From positions 33,092,402 through 33,156,401 of the forward strand of contig NC_088301.1 of the NCBI RefSeq assembly GCF_032854445.1: a DNA stretch of 64,000 nt, read 5' to 3'. The translations under genes and the position numbers were made by a program. Positions 34,663-45,016 of this stretch are shown piece after piece; positions within the stretch are counted from its first letter, which is position 1, and each line of letters opens with the position of its first letter. The notes beneath the pieces are model-generated. The model was not told the DNA's origin. It saw nothing but the letters and a program-made list of their open reading frames with translations, and searched no databases. The DNA comes from Liolophura sinensis (Eukaryota; Mollusca; Polyplacophora; Chitonida; Chitonidae).

Positions 34663-35640
34663 CTTCCACAAGTATGATGCCTTCCTTTAAACTGATCGAG
34701 ACCCAAACATTCAGCACACGGCCATCTTGTTTTCCCCGAAAAGTATACACGGTACCGGTGATTTCTTCAAAGGTGACTAAGTGTAACTTAAAAGTTCATA
34801 ATAGATTGACTGACATAGTATCTAAACACTTGAGTGTTGTCATCCAGTTAATCTATACGATACCGTACTTTCTCCGGTATGGGCACCTAAAGGCTATTCT
34901 GACTTAGACCTGAAGCAGCAGCTGCGATATGTAACTTCGCAGCTATACGGGCCTTTCCATTGACCATGCACGGAGAAACCAAGGCATATATTGCTCTGAT
35001 TTTAAGACCCTGAAAAACTCCACACATTATGTACCCGATAATGAAACCATAATGGTTTTAGGTCAAAGTGCGGTGATTTGTGTAATTTGTGAAAATGAGC
35101 CTCTATTTAATTTGAGACTTACTAATTTATTAATAAGAATAAAAAAAAATAACGTTCTTGTATATGTGACCTGTTTTATTGGTAGATGTGTCCATGTATT
35201 TAATCAACACGATCTCTCTCTGTACAGCTGATTGCAGTCCATGATAATTTTAATTTTAATAAATCGGTTGATACATGCAGCCTGAAGAAAATATAATATG
35301 AAAATCAACTCTTGCTCATTGTTTCACAGACTCACTAAGATTATTAGAAATTCAATTAGAAACTTAACAAGAAAATCATGTATGTCTGTCAGTTATGATA
35401 GTAACTCGGTGTATATACATATGTGTAAGCTTTCATGTATGTACACGTCATCATTTTCACAGAACTTAACCGCTTAACTATATACATATATATAGGCCTG
35501 CGTGAAATACTTCAGGTTAATTGCCTTGCGGTACCAGGTACAGATATTTTAAATGAGTACCTCTTCAGCAGTTTAAGGTAGTATTGACCAATGCTAACCT
35601 CAACATACGTTTAACGTCATCTGAAAATAGATACATGGGT

Positions 35641-35662
35641 ATATATATATATATATATATAT
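35641..35662 (+). repeat. AT microsatellite
   Basis: Uninterrupted alternating AT of about 22 bases. Confidence 0.85.
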
Positions 35663-35836
35663 AATTTGCCCTACAAAATCAAAAGAGATTGGAAGAGATA
35701 TTTTACATGTATAACTTTCTTCATTTTCCTTAAACCATAATGTTTCTTTTCGAGGATTTTCAAGGCTTCCGTGTAAGGGAAAAATTATCTGAACTTATTG
35801 TTTTACAAATATTCTCCAGACGTTATTTGGCAGAGC

Positions 35837-35842
35837 TTTATT
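35837..35842 (-). promoter_or_regulatory. Candidate polyadenylation signal
   Basis: TTTATT on the + strand, AATAAA on the minus strand, about 140 bases after the stop codon of the small GPI-like gene. Confidence 0.4.
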
Positions 35843-35982
35843 AACTCATCGCCTAACTATATATTGATATGGGCATACAGTATTTTAGAAGCAATTTATC
35901 CTGTAACATCAGAAAGAAAGCAATAGAGACGTCAGAAAAGTAGCCGTTGGTCGTCCATGTACTGCTCAGGTATTGAAGACTA

Positions 35983-36092
35983 CTACAGCAGCATCTGGTA
36001 CATCCCAGTAGCCGCTGTTAATGCCAAGACGAATATTCTCTCGACGTTTACTGCACCGGATCCGCTATCGGTAGCCGTGGAGTTATCGCCAC
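35983..36092 (-). CDS. Small GPI-like protein exon 2 (hydrophobic tail and stop)
   Basis: The acceptor is tctgcatgtag. It encodes GGDNSTATDSGSGAVNVER followed by the hydrophobic tail and TAG. This stretch is richer in G+C than its surroundings. Confidence 0.68.
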
Positions 36093-39000
36093 CTACATGC
36101 AGAATACAGTGTATTTCAGTTTAATTAAATGTCACAAGTAAGAATACAAACTATTTTATGAAGACGGAAAATATTTTTCTGTTAATTATTACTCTATATA
36201 CTATAGTATATAATGTGTATTTCGTTTGTATGTGGTGGGCGTATAGAGCTGCCACACCTGCCACTACGTGATAAAAAAAAAAGCACAAAATTGTGAGTAA
36301 ACTGACTTTTTCTCATAAAAAATACTGATTGCATGGTTTGCGAGATATTGATATTTAACATCTTTAAATCTTGAAGGAAATCTTTTTCACACATGGACAG
36401 ACTATACATGAAAAACGCACAATAAATATATTTAAGTTAGACGTGTATATTACTTATGATTCAACAGGTAATATTTAGCGGTATAGCTGTATTTACTTGG
36501 TATTCATGTTTTAAACTGTATCCATTTCATTTATATAAAGGCTTGAGTGAAGGCAGATGAAAAGATAAACGTCTTTGTCTTTGACAGAGTTTCCTTTCAC
36601 TAGTAATTGTTCTCTTTCACCTCAACATGCACTGTTCCTAGGAAAAGTCATCAGTTCAGTCATTAAGTCGTCCTCCGCCTATAACTTGCTTACAATGTTT
36701 GTGCTTTTCCCAGTAATGTGATGTCTCAGTGGTTATTTAGGTTACATTTTTATGAAAAATAACACACTTCTACATTAATAATATTTAATTAAATATGCGT
36801 TTGCACAAATAAGAAATATTATATGTGTACTGGCTCTTACGTCCTTTAAGGCTGTTTTGCCTCTGTCTTTTTGTTGCTTGGGTCCGATGGCATTGGTCCA
36901 ATGTAACGACAGCACAAGAGTTATATATTTTAAAATCACAGTTAACAATTTCTTAAGTAGGACTTAACTAGAACTGTATAACGGTTAGACGGCTTCCAAG
37001 AGGTCTGTACACACATCTTTTAGCGTCTACTCTCTAAACCTTTCCGCTTTCTCCACCACAGATCGTTCAAATGTCCCCCCCCCCCCCCATTTGTGCATGT
37101 CAGGTGATAGAAAACTGTTGCAGCTGCAAACCTGAAAATCGATGTATATAAAGGGCTATACATGTACCGTATGTAGAGTGAAAATCGCTGACCTGTGTCA
37201 AAAAACACAGAACATGAACGCTTTGAATAATATACAAGGGCAGATTTACCACATTTGGCACATTTACATTTAACATTCTATATAGTGTAATACAGTGTAT
37301 GGGTGGCTACGAAGAATATGTATCACGTATATGTTCTCTTAATTATCTGGTTTGCACTGCAGTTGCGATTGGGTCACCCAGTGCCATTGCGCCCCAGTGT
37401 TGTGCATGTATTTCTAAAAGTAAGCCATGTTTTGCGCAAACCTTTGTCTTCTTTACTAGACGCTAAGCAGGCCCCGGAGATTGACAGATCATGTGACCTG
37501 GTGCAAGTGTTCGCTTTTTGACGGATGAGCTATTCGTAAAGCAGTCAGTCTGTGCATGGCCGGTCGTGGATTAGGTCGTGGAAGTATAAACTTGCTGTCA
37601 CACGGGCCAAGTTTTTGGCATTATTTCGTAATAAAGGCATGCGAAATCTGAGAAGGGATCGCTGTTTCTCACTGAGCATATCGCAGCCGCATCAAGCTCA
37701 CCGATCTGTTCGCCAGAATGCAAATGACCGGCCAACGGCCTCAGTGATGAACAGTGTAAGGTGGCATGGAAAGATTCAAAGCATGTACATGTATATGGTT
37801 ATGTACTGATTTTCGACCAATGAAAATGTGTTAGGAAATTTCAAGTGAAAATTGCGACTACCTTTCGGACTTAATGATATATTTATATATAGAGAGAGAG
37901 AGTGATGGGTGTGCCGGCTAAATTTTCCCCGGCTTGACCAAATTACAGCAGGACCCGACGTAGTTTGGCGTTCTGATCATGAATCTAGACTTATTTCTTT
38001 CCTGTGACGCATAGTTTTGCCGCAAATTGCGATCAGATTGCGAAAATAAGGAATTTCCACCATATTTAGAGGTCACGTGACAGAAAACTGTTGTGGCTGT
38101 AAAGCTGCCACTGCAAAGTGACACTGCATAGGCCGGCAATACCCCGGCCTCACTGCAGCTGTATTTTTGGGGGGGGGGGTTTTGTTGTCATAACCTGAAA
38201 ACTATACAAAATACAGATTATTACAGATTTATAATCCGGACGTCAAGCGGTACTAGACAGTGATTTTAGATTTGACCTACTTTTAAGCTAACTTCATTGG
38301 TCAGTTATAGCACAACTTGCATACCAAACAAAAATTTTTTGTCAATATAGGTTCGGCAATCCAACTAAAAGTGAAATTTTATCCATGATCATTAGCCGAT
38401 TTACAGAAAAACATGGTTTAACCTAATCAATAAAATTCAAAATGGCTGCTATATCACGTGATTGGCCAAACAGCACAAAACGTCAAAAGTTGCTTCATAT
38501 GTCGGCTATTAAAAATTCCAAGTTTGTTTTTTCTACATATAGGGGCCTACCGGTTTTGGAGGTAATGCAATTTTACGAGTTGACTGAGAACAAAAATAAC
38601 AATTTTTAAACGCATTTTAATGACAGAACTATCAGTAGCTGTGCGGTCCTAAAATGAAGATCTGTGGTTGATCTATCTACTGACCAATTTTCAGCTCCAT
38701 AGCTATCACGGTGTCCGGTCACGTGACATTTGAAAAATGACACTGAAATGAGCTATAATAGCAATTTAAAGAAAAACAATACATCGTAGGAAAAAAATAG
38801 AACCAAGGCTGTATTCAGCAGGGCAAACTACATCTAATTGCTTCCTTGTTTTTTCAAAATTCATCCACAGTTCATCAACTGACTAAAACGAACAATATCA
38901 AGATACTACATTTCTGGAGCGATTTGCATAAAATTGTCAATCCTGATAACCCCAGTAATCTTGTACATGCTTATCAGTTCCCAAAGTAATCGGATCTGCG

Positions 39001-39340
39001 GTTCTGGAGAAGAAGATTTTATTTTAAATTTCCACACTGCTCCAATATGGCCGAATAGTGGGTCACAGGTGGGTAAAGTTTCATACTCCAGCAGGTAGCC
39101 CAAGCGATTTGGTAATAAACATGTGTATAGAAAGTTAACACCTGTGATACGCAGAGAAACGAGAGAGAAAAGTTGTCAGAGAAGAAAAATAATCTGAGCA
39201 AGAACAATAGTTTTCCAAACTTGGAAGCCTAATTAAGTCTTACCCTCAGTGGCGTTGGTAGCGGCGGAAGGGTCCATGGCCGCCAAACATCCGATTATAA
39301 AGAGCAACCCAGCAAGACCGTAAACAGTCATTTTTTTTGT
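35983..39340 (-). CDS. Small secreted protein, probably GPI-anchored, 65 residues (2 coding exons)
   Basis: Coding exons are 39331-39244 and 36092-35983 on the minus strand, joined phase 1 to phase 1 (G|GT). Together they make 198 bases including the TAG at 35985-35983. The product starts MTVYGLAGLLFIIGCLAA, a textbook signal peptide. A short Ser/Thr/Asn/Gly-rich middle follows, with two N-glycosylation sequons (NAT, NST) and a small-residue patch DSGSG, and the protein ends in a hydrophobic tail IFVLALTAATGMYQMLL. Signal peptide, small-residue site and hydrophobic C-terminus together suggest GPI anchoring, leaving a mature peptide of only about 25 residues. An acceptor (tttacag) 9 bases before the ATG implies a 5' UTR exon further right. 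Candidate poly(A) signal: AATAAA on the minus strand at 35842-35837. I know no homolog; function unknown. Confidence 0.68.
36093..39243 (-). other. Intron of the small GPI-like gene
   Basis: A 3.15-kb intron holding a C run (37074-37088), dispersed-repeat copy 2 (37050-38175) and a G run (38168-38179). The stretch 38200-39100 is AT-rich and has no recognisable feature. Confidence 0.6.
37050..38175 (+). repeat. Dispersed repeat copy 2
   Basis: 37090-37270 matches the second half of a monomer (GATAGAAAACTGTTGCAGCT, TATAAAGGGCTATACATGTA). 37955-38120 matches the first half (CGACGTAGTTTGGCGTTCTG, TTATTTCTTTCCTGTGACGC). The end at 38110-38165 (GGCCGGCAAT..., CAGCTGTATTTTTGG) matches the end of copy 1. 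About 650 bases of unrelated sequence lie between the halves. Confidence 0.65.
39244..39340 (-). CDS. Small GPI-like protein exon 1 (signal peptide)
   Basis: The minus-strand acceptor tatttacag ends at 39341 and the ATG is 39331-39329. The donor is GAG G|gtaaga. Sequence upstream of the ATG is a run of eight A, which may leave initiation context weak at -1 to -7 but with A at -3. Confidence 0.68.
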
Positions 39341-40328
39341 CTGTAAATACGAATGGTTACTGAGTTAACGTCAACGGTAGAAAAACTGGCATATGCAAAT
39401 GAATGTAAGCCCCTTGTGTTGGATCTAAAATTATTTCATTAACCCATTTTGTCCGATTCGATGTAGATTTCTTTTATTAAATAATCCAATTACCGAAATA
39501 TTCCTTGACAAGATGATTGCCTTCATCTGTCGTCAGGTCTTGAGTCTTGCTTCAATTTACAAAAACTTAATATGTGTTTTTTATCTCAAAGATCACACCT
39601 CTATGCTTAAATGACAGAAAGCCCACACAGAAAAAGCTCGATAACTTCTTCTAAATAGGTTAAATGGAAACTAATTTACCACTAAAAATAGCATTTCATG
39701 GCTGATATAAGCCCAGTATATGTATTTATGTCCGCGTGTATGTCTCTTAAAACTCCTTTAAGAGATGTTTACCAGCAATCTAGACCTAACCAGGAAGTAA
39801 AGAAATATTTACTGAGATCTAGAAAACCCTCGACAGGTGATAGTGGGGAACGACTATAACCCGGGGCCATTATCGCAGGGAAACTGCCCCGGGCAAACAG
39901 TTTCCCAGGTGAACATTTTCGTAAGTTATTCTATATTTATTTAAAATTGATCAATGTTTTGTTAGCACTTATACTGTAAAAGAAGGATTATTTGGACAGT
40001 TTGCTATTTGGGCACTAAATTAGGTCTACTGAATGTATATTGTAATTTTCTTGTGCCTGAGCATTTCAAATGTGTGGTTTAAAGTTAATAATGCAGTTTT
40101 GAAAACATTGATCAGTTTTAGATGGTATATATTTATCACTCACATATATGAAAACGCCTACGCCTGGGAAAATGTCCACCCGAAGAATTTGTTATATACA
40201 AATATGTGAATTATGTGAATTTACGTTCAGAAGGGAGCAGTTTGTGTACAGAAAAGCAATGTATGCTAAACAGATGGAAAATTTTACTGAAAAATTACAC
40301 CATTTGTTATTTAAAAGGCATACGCAAA

Positions 40329-40425
40329 GACCCAGGGGCCTCTGACCAAGTGCAGCTCATGCTGGCATCCTCTCCGACCGTACGTGGGAAGGTCTGTCAG
40401 CAACCAGCGGATAATTATGCATTTT
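40329..40425 (+). repeat. SINE fragment, family A, 5' body
   Basis: AGTGCAGCTCATGCTGGCAT, CCTCTCCGACCGTACGTGGG and AGGTCTGTCAGCAACCAGCG match the 28020 copy. The tail is absent or unrecognisable, apart from ACACAAATCAAACAAA near 40580. Confidence 0.6.
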
Positions 40426-42789
40426 CATTCTTGTTAAATTGCAACGGCTCTGAGTTGGCCCTTCTGAGTGAAGGGCCACGTATATCGGCATGGTTGAAAT
40501 GCAGTTTACGATTTGCCATGAGCACACCGCATAAGTCTCCCCCCAGTTAATATGCACAGGTTCTTCTGTAGTGTGTTAAACACAAATCAAACAAAAAAAA
40601 TAATAAAATATTACCGGTTAATTCACATCCATCTTGTTGGAGAGACTGGTTTTGTTTCTGGCGAGGATATATACATCCCCGTTGACTTACCTGATAACAC
40701 TGGTAATGTAAAACACGACAGCTAAGACAAGTCTTATGAGGATCCAACACAGCCGCGCACTCCCTCGTTGGGATTCAACTCTGTCTCACAGGAAGCACTG
40801 TTAATCTTTATGCTACGAAGAAACTTCCTGATTCGTAGAGGCTTAAAGTGTAAGCCTTGATCCTAGTCAAGGTGATCTCAACATGTGATACACTTGCATG
40901 AGTGTCGGCCATGCAGGGTAGGGCTAACAACAGTTCGACCAGGAAGACAGCTCAAATTCACATTTGCCACTACCACTGCAATTGTATACTCAAACTTTAA
41001 TATCTTGAGTATTTTAGTGTTTTTGAAAAACTGTGCTGTGTGAAGACAACATGCTATTGCAAAATGAGGGAATACATTTATCTGACCTCCATGTACATGT
41101 ATCTGTTCTAGTTGATGTGACAGGTAATAAAGTTTAATATTAAGAATGAAATTTCATTTCGATTCTTTATTTGCCTTTAAACAAATTTTGCAAATTTCAT
41201 CTTTTGTCATTCGCTCAGTATGGGGTGTATAATGCCGATTGTTCTGCCCATTCTGGCGATAAGGTTAAATAAAGAAGCTAAACTGAAGAGAAAAAACAGA
41301 TTATCTCTTACACAAAACCATTCGTGCATTAATAGCCAAGTGTCATTGACGTGGATTGTAATACCATCCTTTTGTGGGACTTGGTTCATGTCGAGTAAAC
41401 AAAAACAGCCGTGATATACGATATACTTGTGTGTTATATACTTCTAACGTGACAGTAATATATTTGAAACTTCACAAAACCGTATCAACGTAACTCGGCT
41501 GGGACTTTAACTCGGGACTTGGGACCGAGGTAGGCCTGCTAAACACAGTTGGGAACACCTCCCTCGTTAGAGACCAAATATGTACCATATTTTTTATTAG
41601 AAATGAAAATGGACCAGTGGCACTAGTTCTATAACTATAACCCAGGTTAGAATACCCGAGTTCAAAGTGCGTTCTATTAGTGCGATCATAAGAATATCGG
41701 CCAACTGAGGACGATATGGACCTTACATTTCGTCACAATTCAGAAATCCAAGAATTCATTTCGTCTTATCTACAGACGACCAGCCAATCCCGGATTGAAC
41801 CTGGACGGATTTTATCATAACACGGAACAGATGGGAAACAGAATTATATGAAAATACTTTCAGCATTCCCTACATCAAAACAGATAGGACGGACTTCTTT
41901 ATTTTCCCCAGCCAAAGTTGTACTTGCAGATTTAAAGTTGCACATAAATTTTCATAGCTAAGTATAGTAGAGAGGTAACTTGGTTTCAAAACATCGAAGC
42001 AACACTGTAGTCATCAGGGAGTTGAATTTTATCGTACAGTGTATAGTATATTATATACCTGCGGGTACTGTACTCCACCATATTCGAATCGCTTTTGGGA
42101 AAACGGAAACGTGGGTCAAGTAGCGGCTTCCATAAAACTAGCGGCTTGAGAAATTTCCTCGTCTGACTGTGTATTCGCAGACTCGTCCATTTGTACCTTG
42201 AATTCTTCCAAATGACTCGAATCCGAACCGTCTTCATCTGAAGGCCTTTCAACTATTCTGAACTGGGTTATAAAGATACTATTACTCTCCGAATCATACA
42301 TGATACAAGCTTTGGCAAACACATGATCGACCAGGTCACTTGTATTGACCTAGCGGTCAAGGAAAAGTTTTGGCCATGTCGCCATACATAAAAGAACCAG
42401 AGCTAAAACATAGCCCCCGTACTATCTACGCACTTTGTATCACTACTCCCACCGCTAAACACAGAAATCGTTTATTATGTAATACTAATACAATCGCTTC
42501 GCGCCTGGTACTTTCTTATCCAGGAAAGCACAGCTACTCGGCCTTTCTCCACACCTTCTCATATGATTTGATAAACAGGAGGTTCACCAGAAAATTAGCA
42601 CATAGGTTGTTTATGCGTTTATGAACTAGAGAGATTTCAGAAAATGTATGTGTATCTATTATGTCAGCAAATGATTCTTCTGCCAATTTTCCTTAATGAA
42701 AGTGTTATTTGATAGGCCTATAACAATTCAAAATTGTGTGGTATGTATTGTGATAGGGGGAAATATGGTTGAAAACATTATTCAGCTTA

Positions 42790-43128
42790 CCGACCCCGAT
42801 AGCACAGTTGGTAGAGCCCTAGGTCAATAGTGGTTCGAGTCACACCTAAGACCTTAAAAGAGGAAGTTGTAACTTCCTCGACGGGCGTTCAGCATGAAGG
42901 GGATAGTGCAATGACTGTTTTACCCTTGTCAGTATAATGACTCGGGCGGGGCGCCTTACTTGCCTTCGGTAAGGCGTCTTAGTGAAGAAGCATTAGATAA
43001 AAGAGCGGTGGAAATCTGTCCTGCAACAAAGAAGCACATTACATGCACTCTAGAGATTCCTTCGTAGTCATATGACTGAAAAAAATGTTAAGTATGGCGT
43101 TAAACCCCAAGCAGTCACTCACTCATTA
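42790..43128 (+). repeat. tRNA-derived SINE, family B, near complete
   Basis: The tRNA-like head has box A TAGCACAGTTGGTAGAGC and box B GGTTCGAGTC. The body contains CACACCTAAGACC, GAGGAAGTTG, GCGTTCAGCATGAAGGGG and CTTCGGTAAGGCGTCTTA. The 3' end is CATATGACTGAAAAAAATGT, TAAGTATGGCGTTAAACCCC and CACTCACTCA. It is the best-preserved copy of its family here; the minus-strand copy at 14545-14850 shares head and body. Confidence 0.85.
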
Positions 43129-43380
43129 TTTAGCCTTACTAAGTATATCTTTAACTGTCTGTGCAAATAGAAATGAGATGTCATTGTGAATGCCATAGTC
43201 TTCACAGACATGCGTACTCTTTCCTCTCCCGAGGAAATTAGTCCTTTATCTTTCACAGTGATGCCGAAAAAAAAAACAAAAAAAAAAACAACAACAACCG
43301 GATATCCACAGGATGAGGACAGGCTAGGAAAGCCACGAATATAAGTGAGACTTTGAGTCATACTTCTTTTCTGATAACCT

Positions 43381-43491
43381 GTAACATCAATATCTGAACT
43401 TACACCCTTTTCAGGTGAAGCACCACGGATATGGTGCATCTCCGGAGTGATCTGTTCTACAGTTTTTTCCACCGTATCTGACAATTTCGGC
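43381..43491 (-). pseudogene. Possible kringle-domain remnant
   Basis: On the minus strand, after an acceptor-like catttag, one frame reads AEIVRYGGKNCRTDHSGD through PYPWCFT, then TGA (43413-43411), KGCKFRY and TGA (43389-43387). NxCR...PWCFT...F(R/E)Y matches the C-terminal half of a kringle domain, a disulfide-rich extracellular module. Two stops in that frame mean it is not functional. The N-terminal half of the domain was not found. It could be coincidence over so short a match. Confidence 0.35.
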
Positions 43492-43873
43492 TAAATGGAA
43501 AGGTGGCCATTCTTCCATGTATAGTTGAATGTTGTATGTATAGAACGTTGGGTAGGATAAAAGTTTCGCGGCCTATCACCTTGACCGAAGTTGAAAAAAG
43601 AAAAAGTCCAAACATGATAGACGTTGATTTGAGTTGGCTGATTCTAAAGTTTAAACGGCTCGATTACCGTTGAAGATGGTTTACCAATGCTGGTTTTGAC
43701 ATTACGGGCGTTTCAGTATTGTGGATAGCAAAAATAAGGTAGGATTCGAGTCGGTTTTTTAGTGAAGTCCATATGGCCGAAGCTTAGCTTTGGGCTAAAC
43801 TGCCCATCGGAGTCCACCAGCCATATATTTATATCAATGTCTGGTGGAATCCCGGCGACTACTCCGATAGCTG

Positions 43874-43923
43874 GAGATGAACTTGAGAGATTTGTTATAT
43901 AACAAATCTCTCAAGTTCATCTC
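43874..43923. repeat. Perfect 50-bp palindrome
   Basis: Arms of 25 bases (left arm GAGATGAACTTGAGAGATTT plus GTTAT) meet with no spacer at the centre GTTATATAAC. With one mismatched pair it extends to 43869-43928 (AGCT at each end). Single-stranded DNA or RNA would form a long hairpin. Confidence 0.95.
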
Positions 43924-43989
43924 TAGCTCTCGCTTTACATACTTAAAACTATTGCTTTAAGTATAGAGGTTTGTAAGGCACGTGGAGAA

Positions 43990-44062
43990 GTGCAGTGGTT
44001 TTCTTGAACTCTACCCGCTTTCCTCCACCGCTGCGTCGACGCAAAGGTAAATATACATAAAT
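43990..44062 (+). repeat. Duplicated 3' end of collagen-C4-like exon 1, with its splice donor
   Basis: 44031-44050 is identical over 20 bases to 45001-45020, which spans the last codons of exon 1 (CTGCGTCGACGCAAAG) and the donor GTAA. Both copies go on to ATATACAT. Weaker similarity (AAGTGCAG...GTT..CTTGAA) runs upstream. It looks like a remnant of a duplicated gene copy. Confidence 0.7.
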
Positions 44063-44742
44063 TTAAACTAAGTGAGGTATATTCTTGAGTTTTGAGTTGT
44101 TGGTCACATGAATACTGTACATAAGTAAAAAAGAAGAGTCAGCTATTCACATGCCAAATGAAGGCCTAGCCACGAAGGCCATATAAAATTACTGCTCTCC
44201 ACGTAGATGTATGTATACTTCCTACAGATGTTACCTGTTTTGTGGATCGTGGTTTTCAGGCATAGGGCCAACGAGTACAAATACTTTCACAAGGAACAGT
44301 AATAGATATGAATAGCTCCTTTATTATTATAGTACCGTAAATCGTTTTTTCAAGATTTGTTTTCGGAAATGACTTTTAAATATGTAAAAAATATGGTTCA
44401 CTTATCATCAAATACGTGTTATTATTTTGGAGATCTGAAAATGATTTTGAAATGTGTATCTGAATTGTTTTTTTTTTAAAGATATCACCAATGGACTGAA
44501 ACGGCTTGCTATGTATGTATTAGAGTACCTGACCACTCTCCAGACTTATTTCGCTTCGTTTCTCAACAAAGTCATTACATATCTGAAGCCTAAAAATCCC
44601 ACTGTTCTGATCTGATAAGAGCCAACCCATTGACGATTTGGTATCTACACAGTATACGGTTAATCTGTGCTCGCTGTTGGCCTACACTCTGCTTTAAATG
44701 TTAGACATACATACTGCATCGCTGACTAACACTGATAACAGT

Positions 44743-44820
44743 CACGTGGACTGGAATACAACAAAAGGTTGTTCAGCGGTCACAGTGTGGTGTATATGAC
44801 GATAGCGTGACAGTGACCGC
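44743..44820 (+). promoter_or_regulatory. Candidate promoter-proximal motifs of the collagen-C4-like gene
   Basis: Just before the ATG are an E-box CACGTG (44743-44748), a TATATG (about 44792) and an 8-bp inverted repeat GCGGTCAC (44776-44783) / GTGACCGC (44813-44820). There is no experimental support; motif-only call. Confidence 0.25.
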
Positions 44821-44835
44821 CGATACTAAGCCAGG

Positions 44836-45016
44836 ATGATGATAACCACCGCCACAGTCATCGGATGCCTGCTATGGCGAGGGCTTCACGCTGTTGACTA
44901 TGTCAATCAGGGCGACACCTGCTCAGTAATAAAAGCCCTGGAAGACAAAAGTGCAGAAGTCCAGTTCCTGAAGCGCCAGATTCAAGCCCTACAAGATCAG
45001 CTGCGTCGACGCAAAG
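44836..45016 (+). CDS. Collagen-C4-like exon 1: signal peptide and coiled coil
   Basis: ATG at 44836 (CCAGGATGATG; the Met codons at 44836 and 44839 are adjacent). The donor AAAG|gtaaaa is at 45017. It encodes the signal peptide and the first coiled-coil segment, ending LRRRKG. Confidence 0.85.

Larger units (their letters stand above)
33474..35982 (+). other. Intergenic region between convergent genes
   Basis: Contains a 25-bp tandem duplication around ATTTAARTACTGCATTGGTC (33616-33660), a CA/CG microsatellite (34620-34662) and an AT microsatellite (35641-35662). TTTATT at 35837-35842 is a candidate polyadenylation signal for the minus-strand gene. Confidence 0.6.
39341..44835 (+). other. 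Region between divergent genes
   Basis: It separates the start of the minus-strand GPI-like gene from the start of the + strand collagen-C4-like gene, so both promoters should lie here. It also holds two SINEs, a kringle-like remnant, a palindrome and a duplicated exon fragment, listed separately. I see no other gene. Confidence 0.6.

Noticed and set aside
42791-42860. A functional tRNA gene
   Set aside because: Box A and box B are present, but the fold is not intact and the sequence continues into a SINE body also found at 14545-14850.
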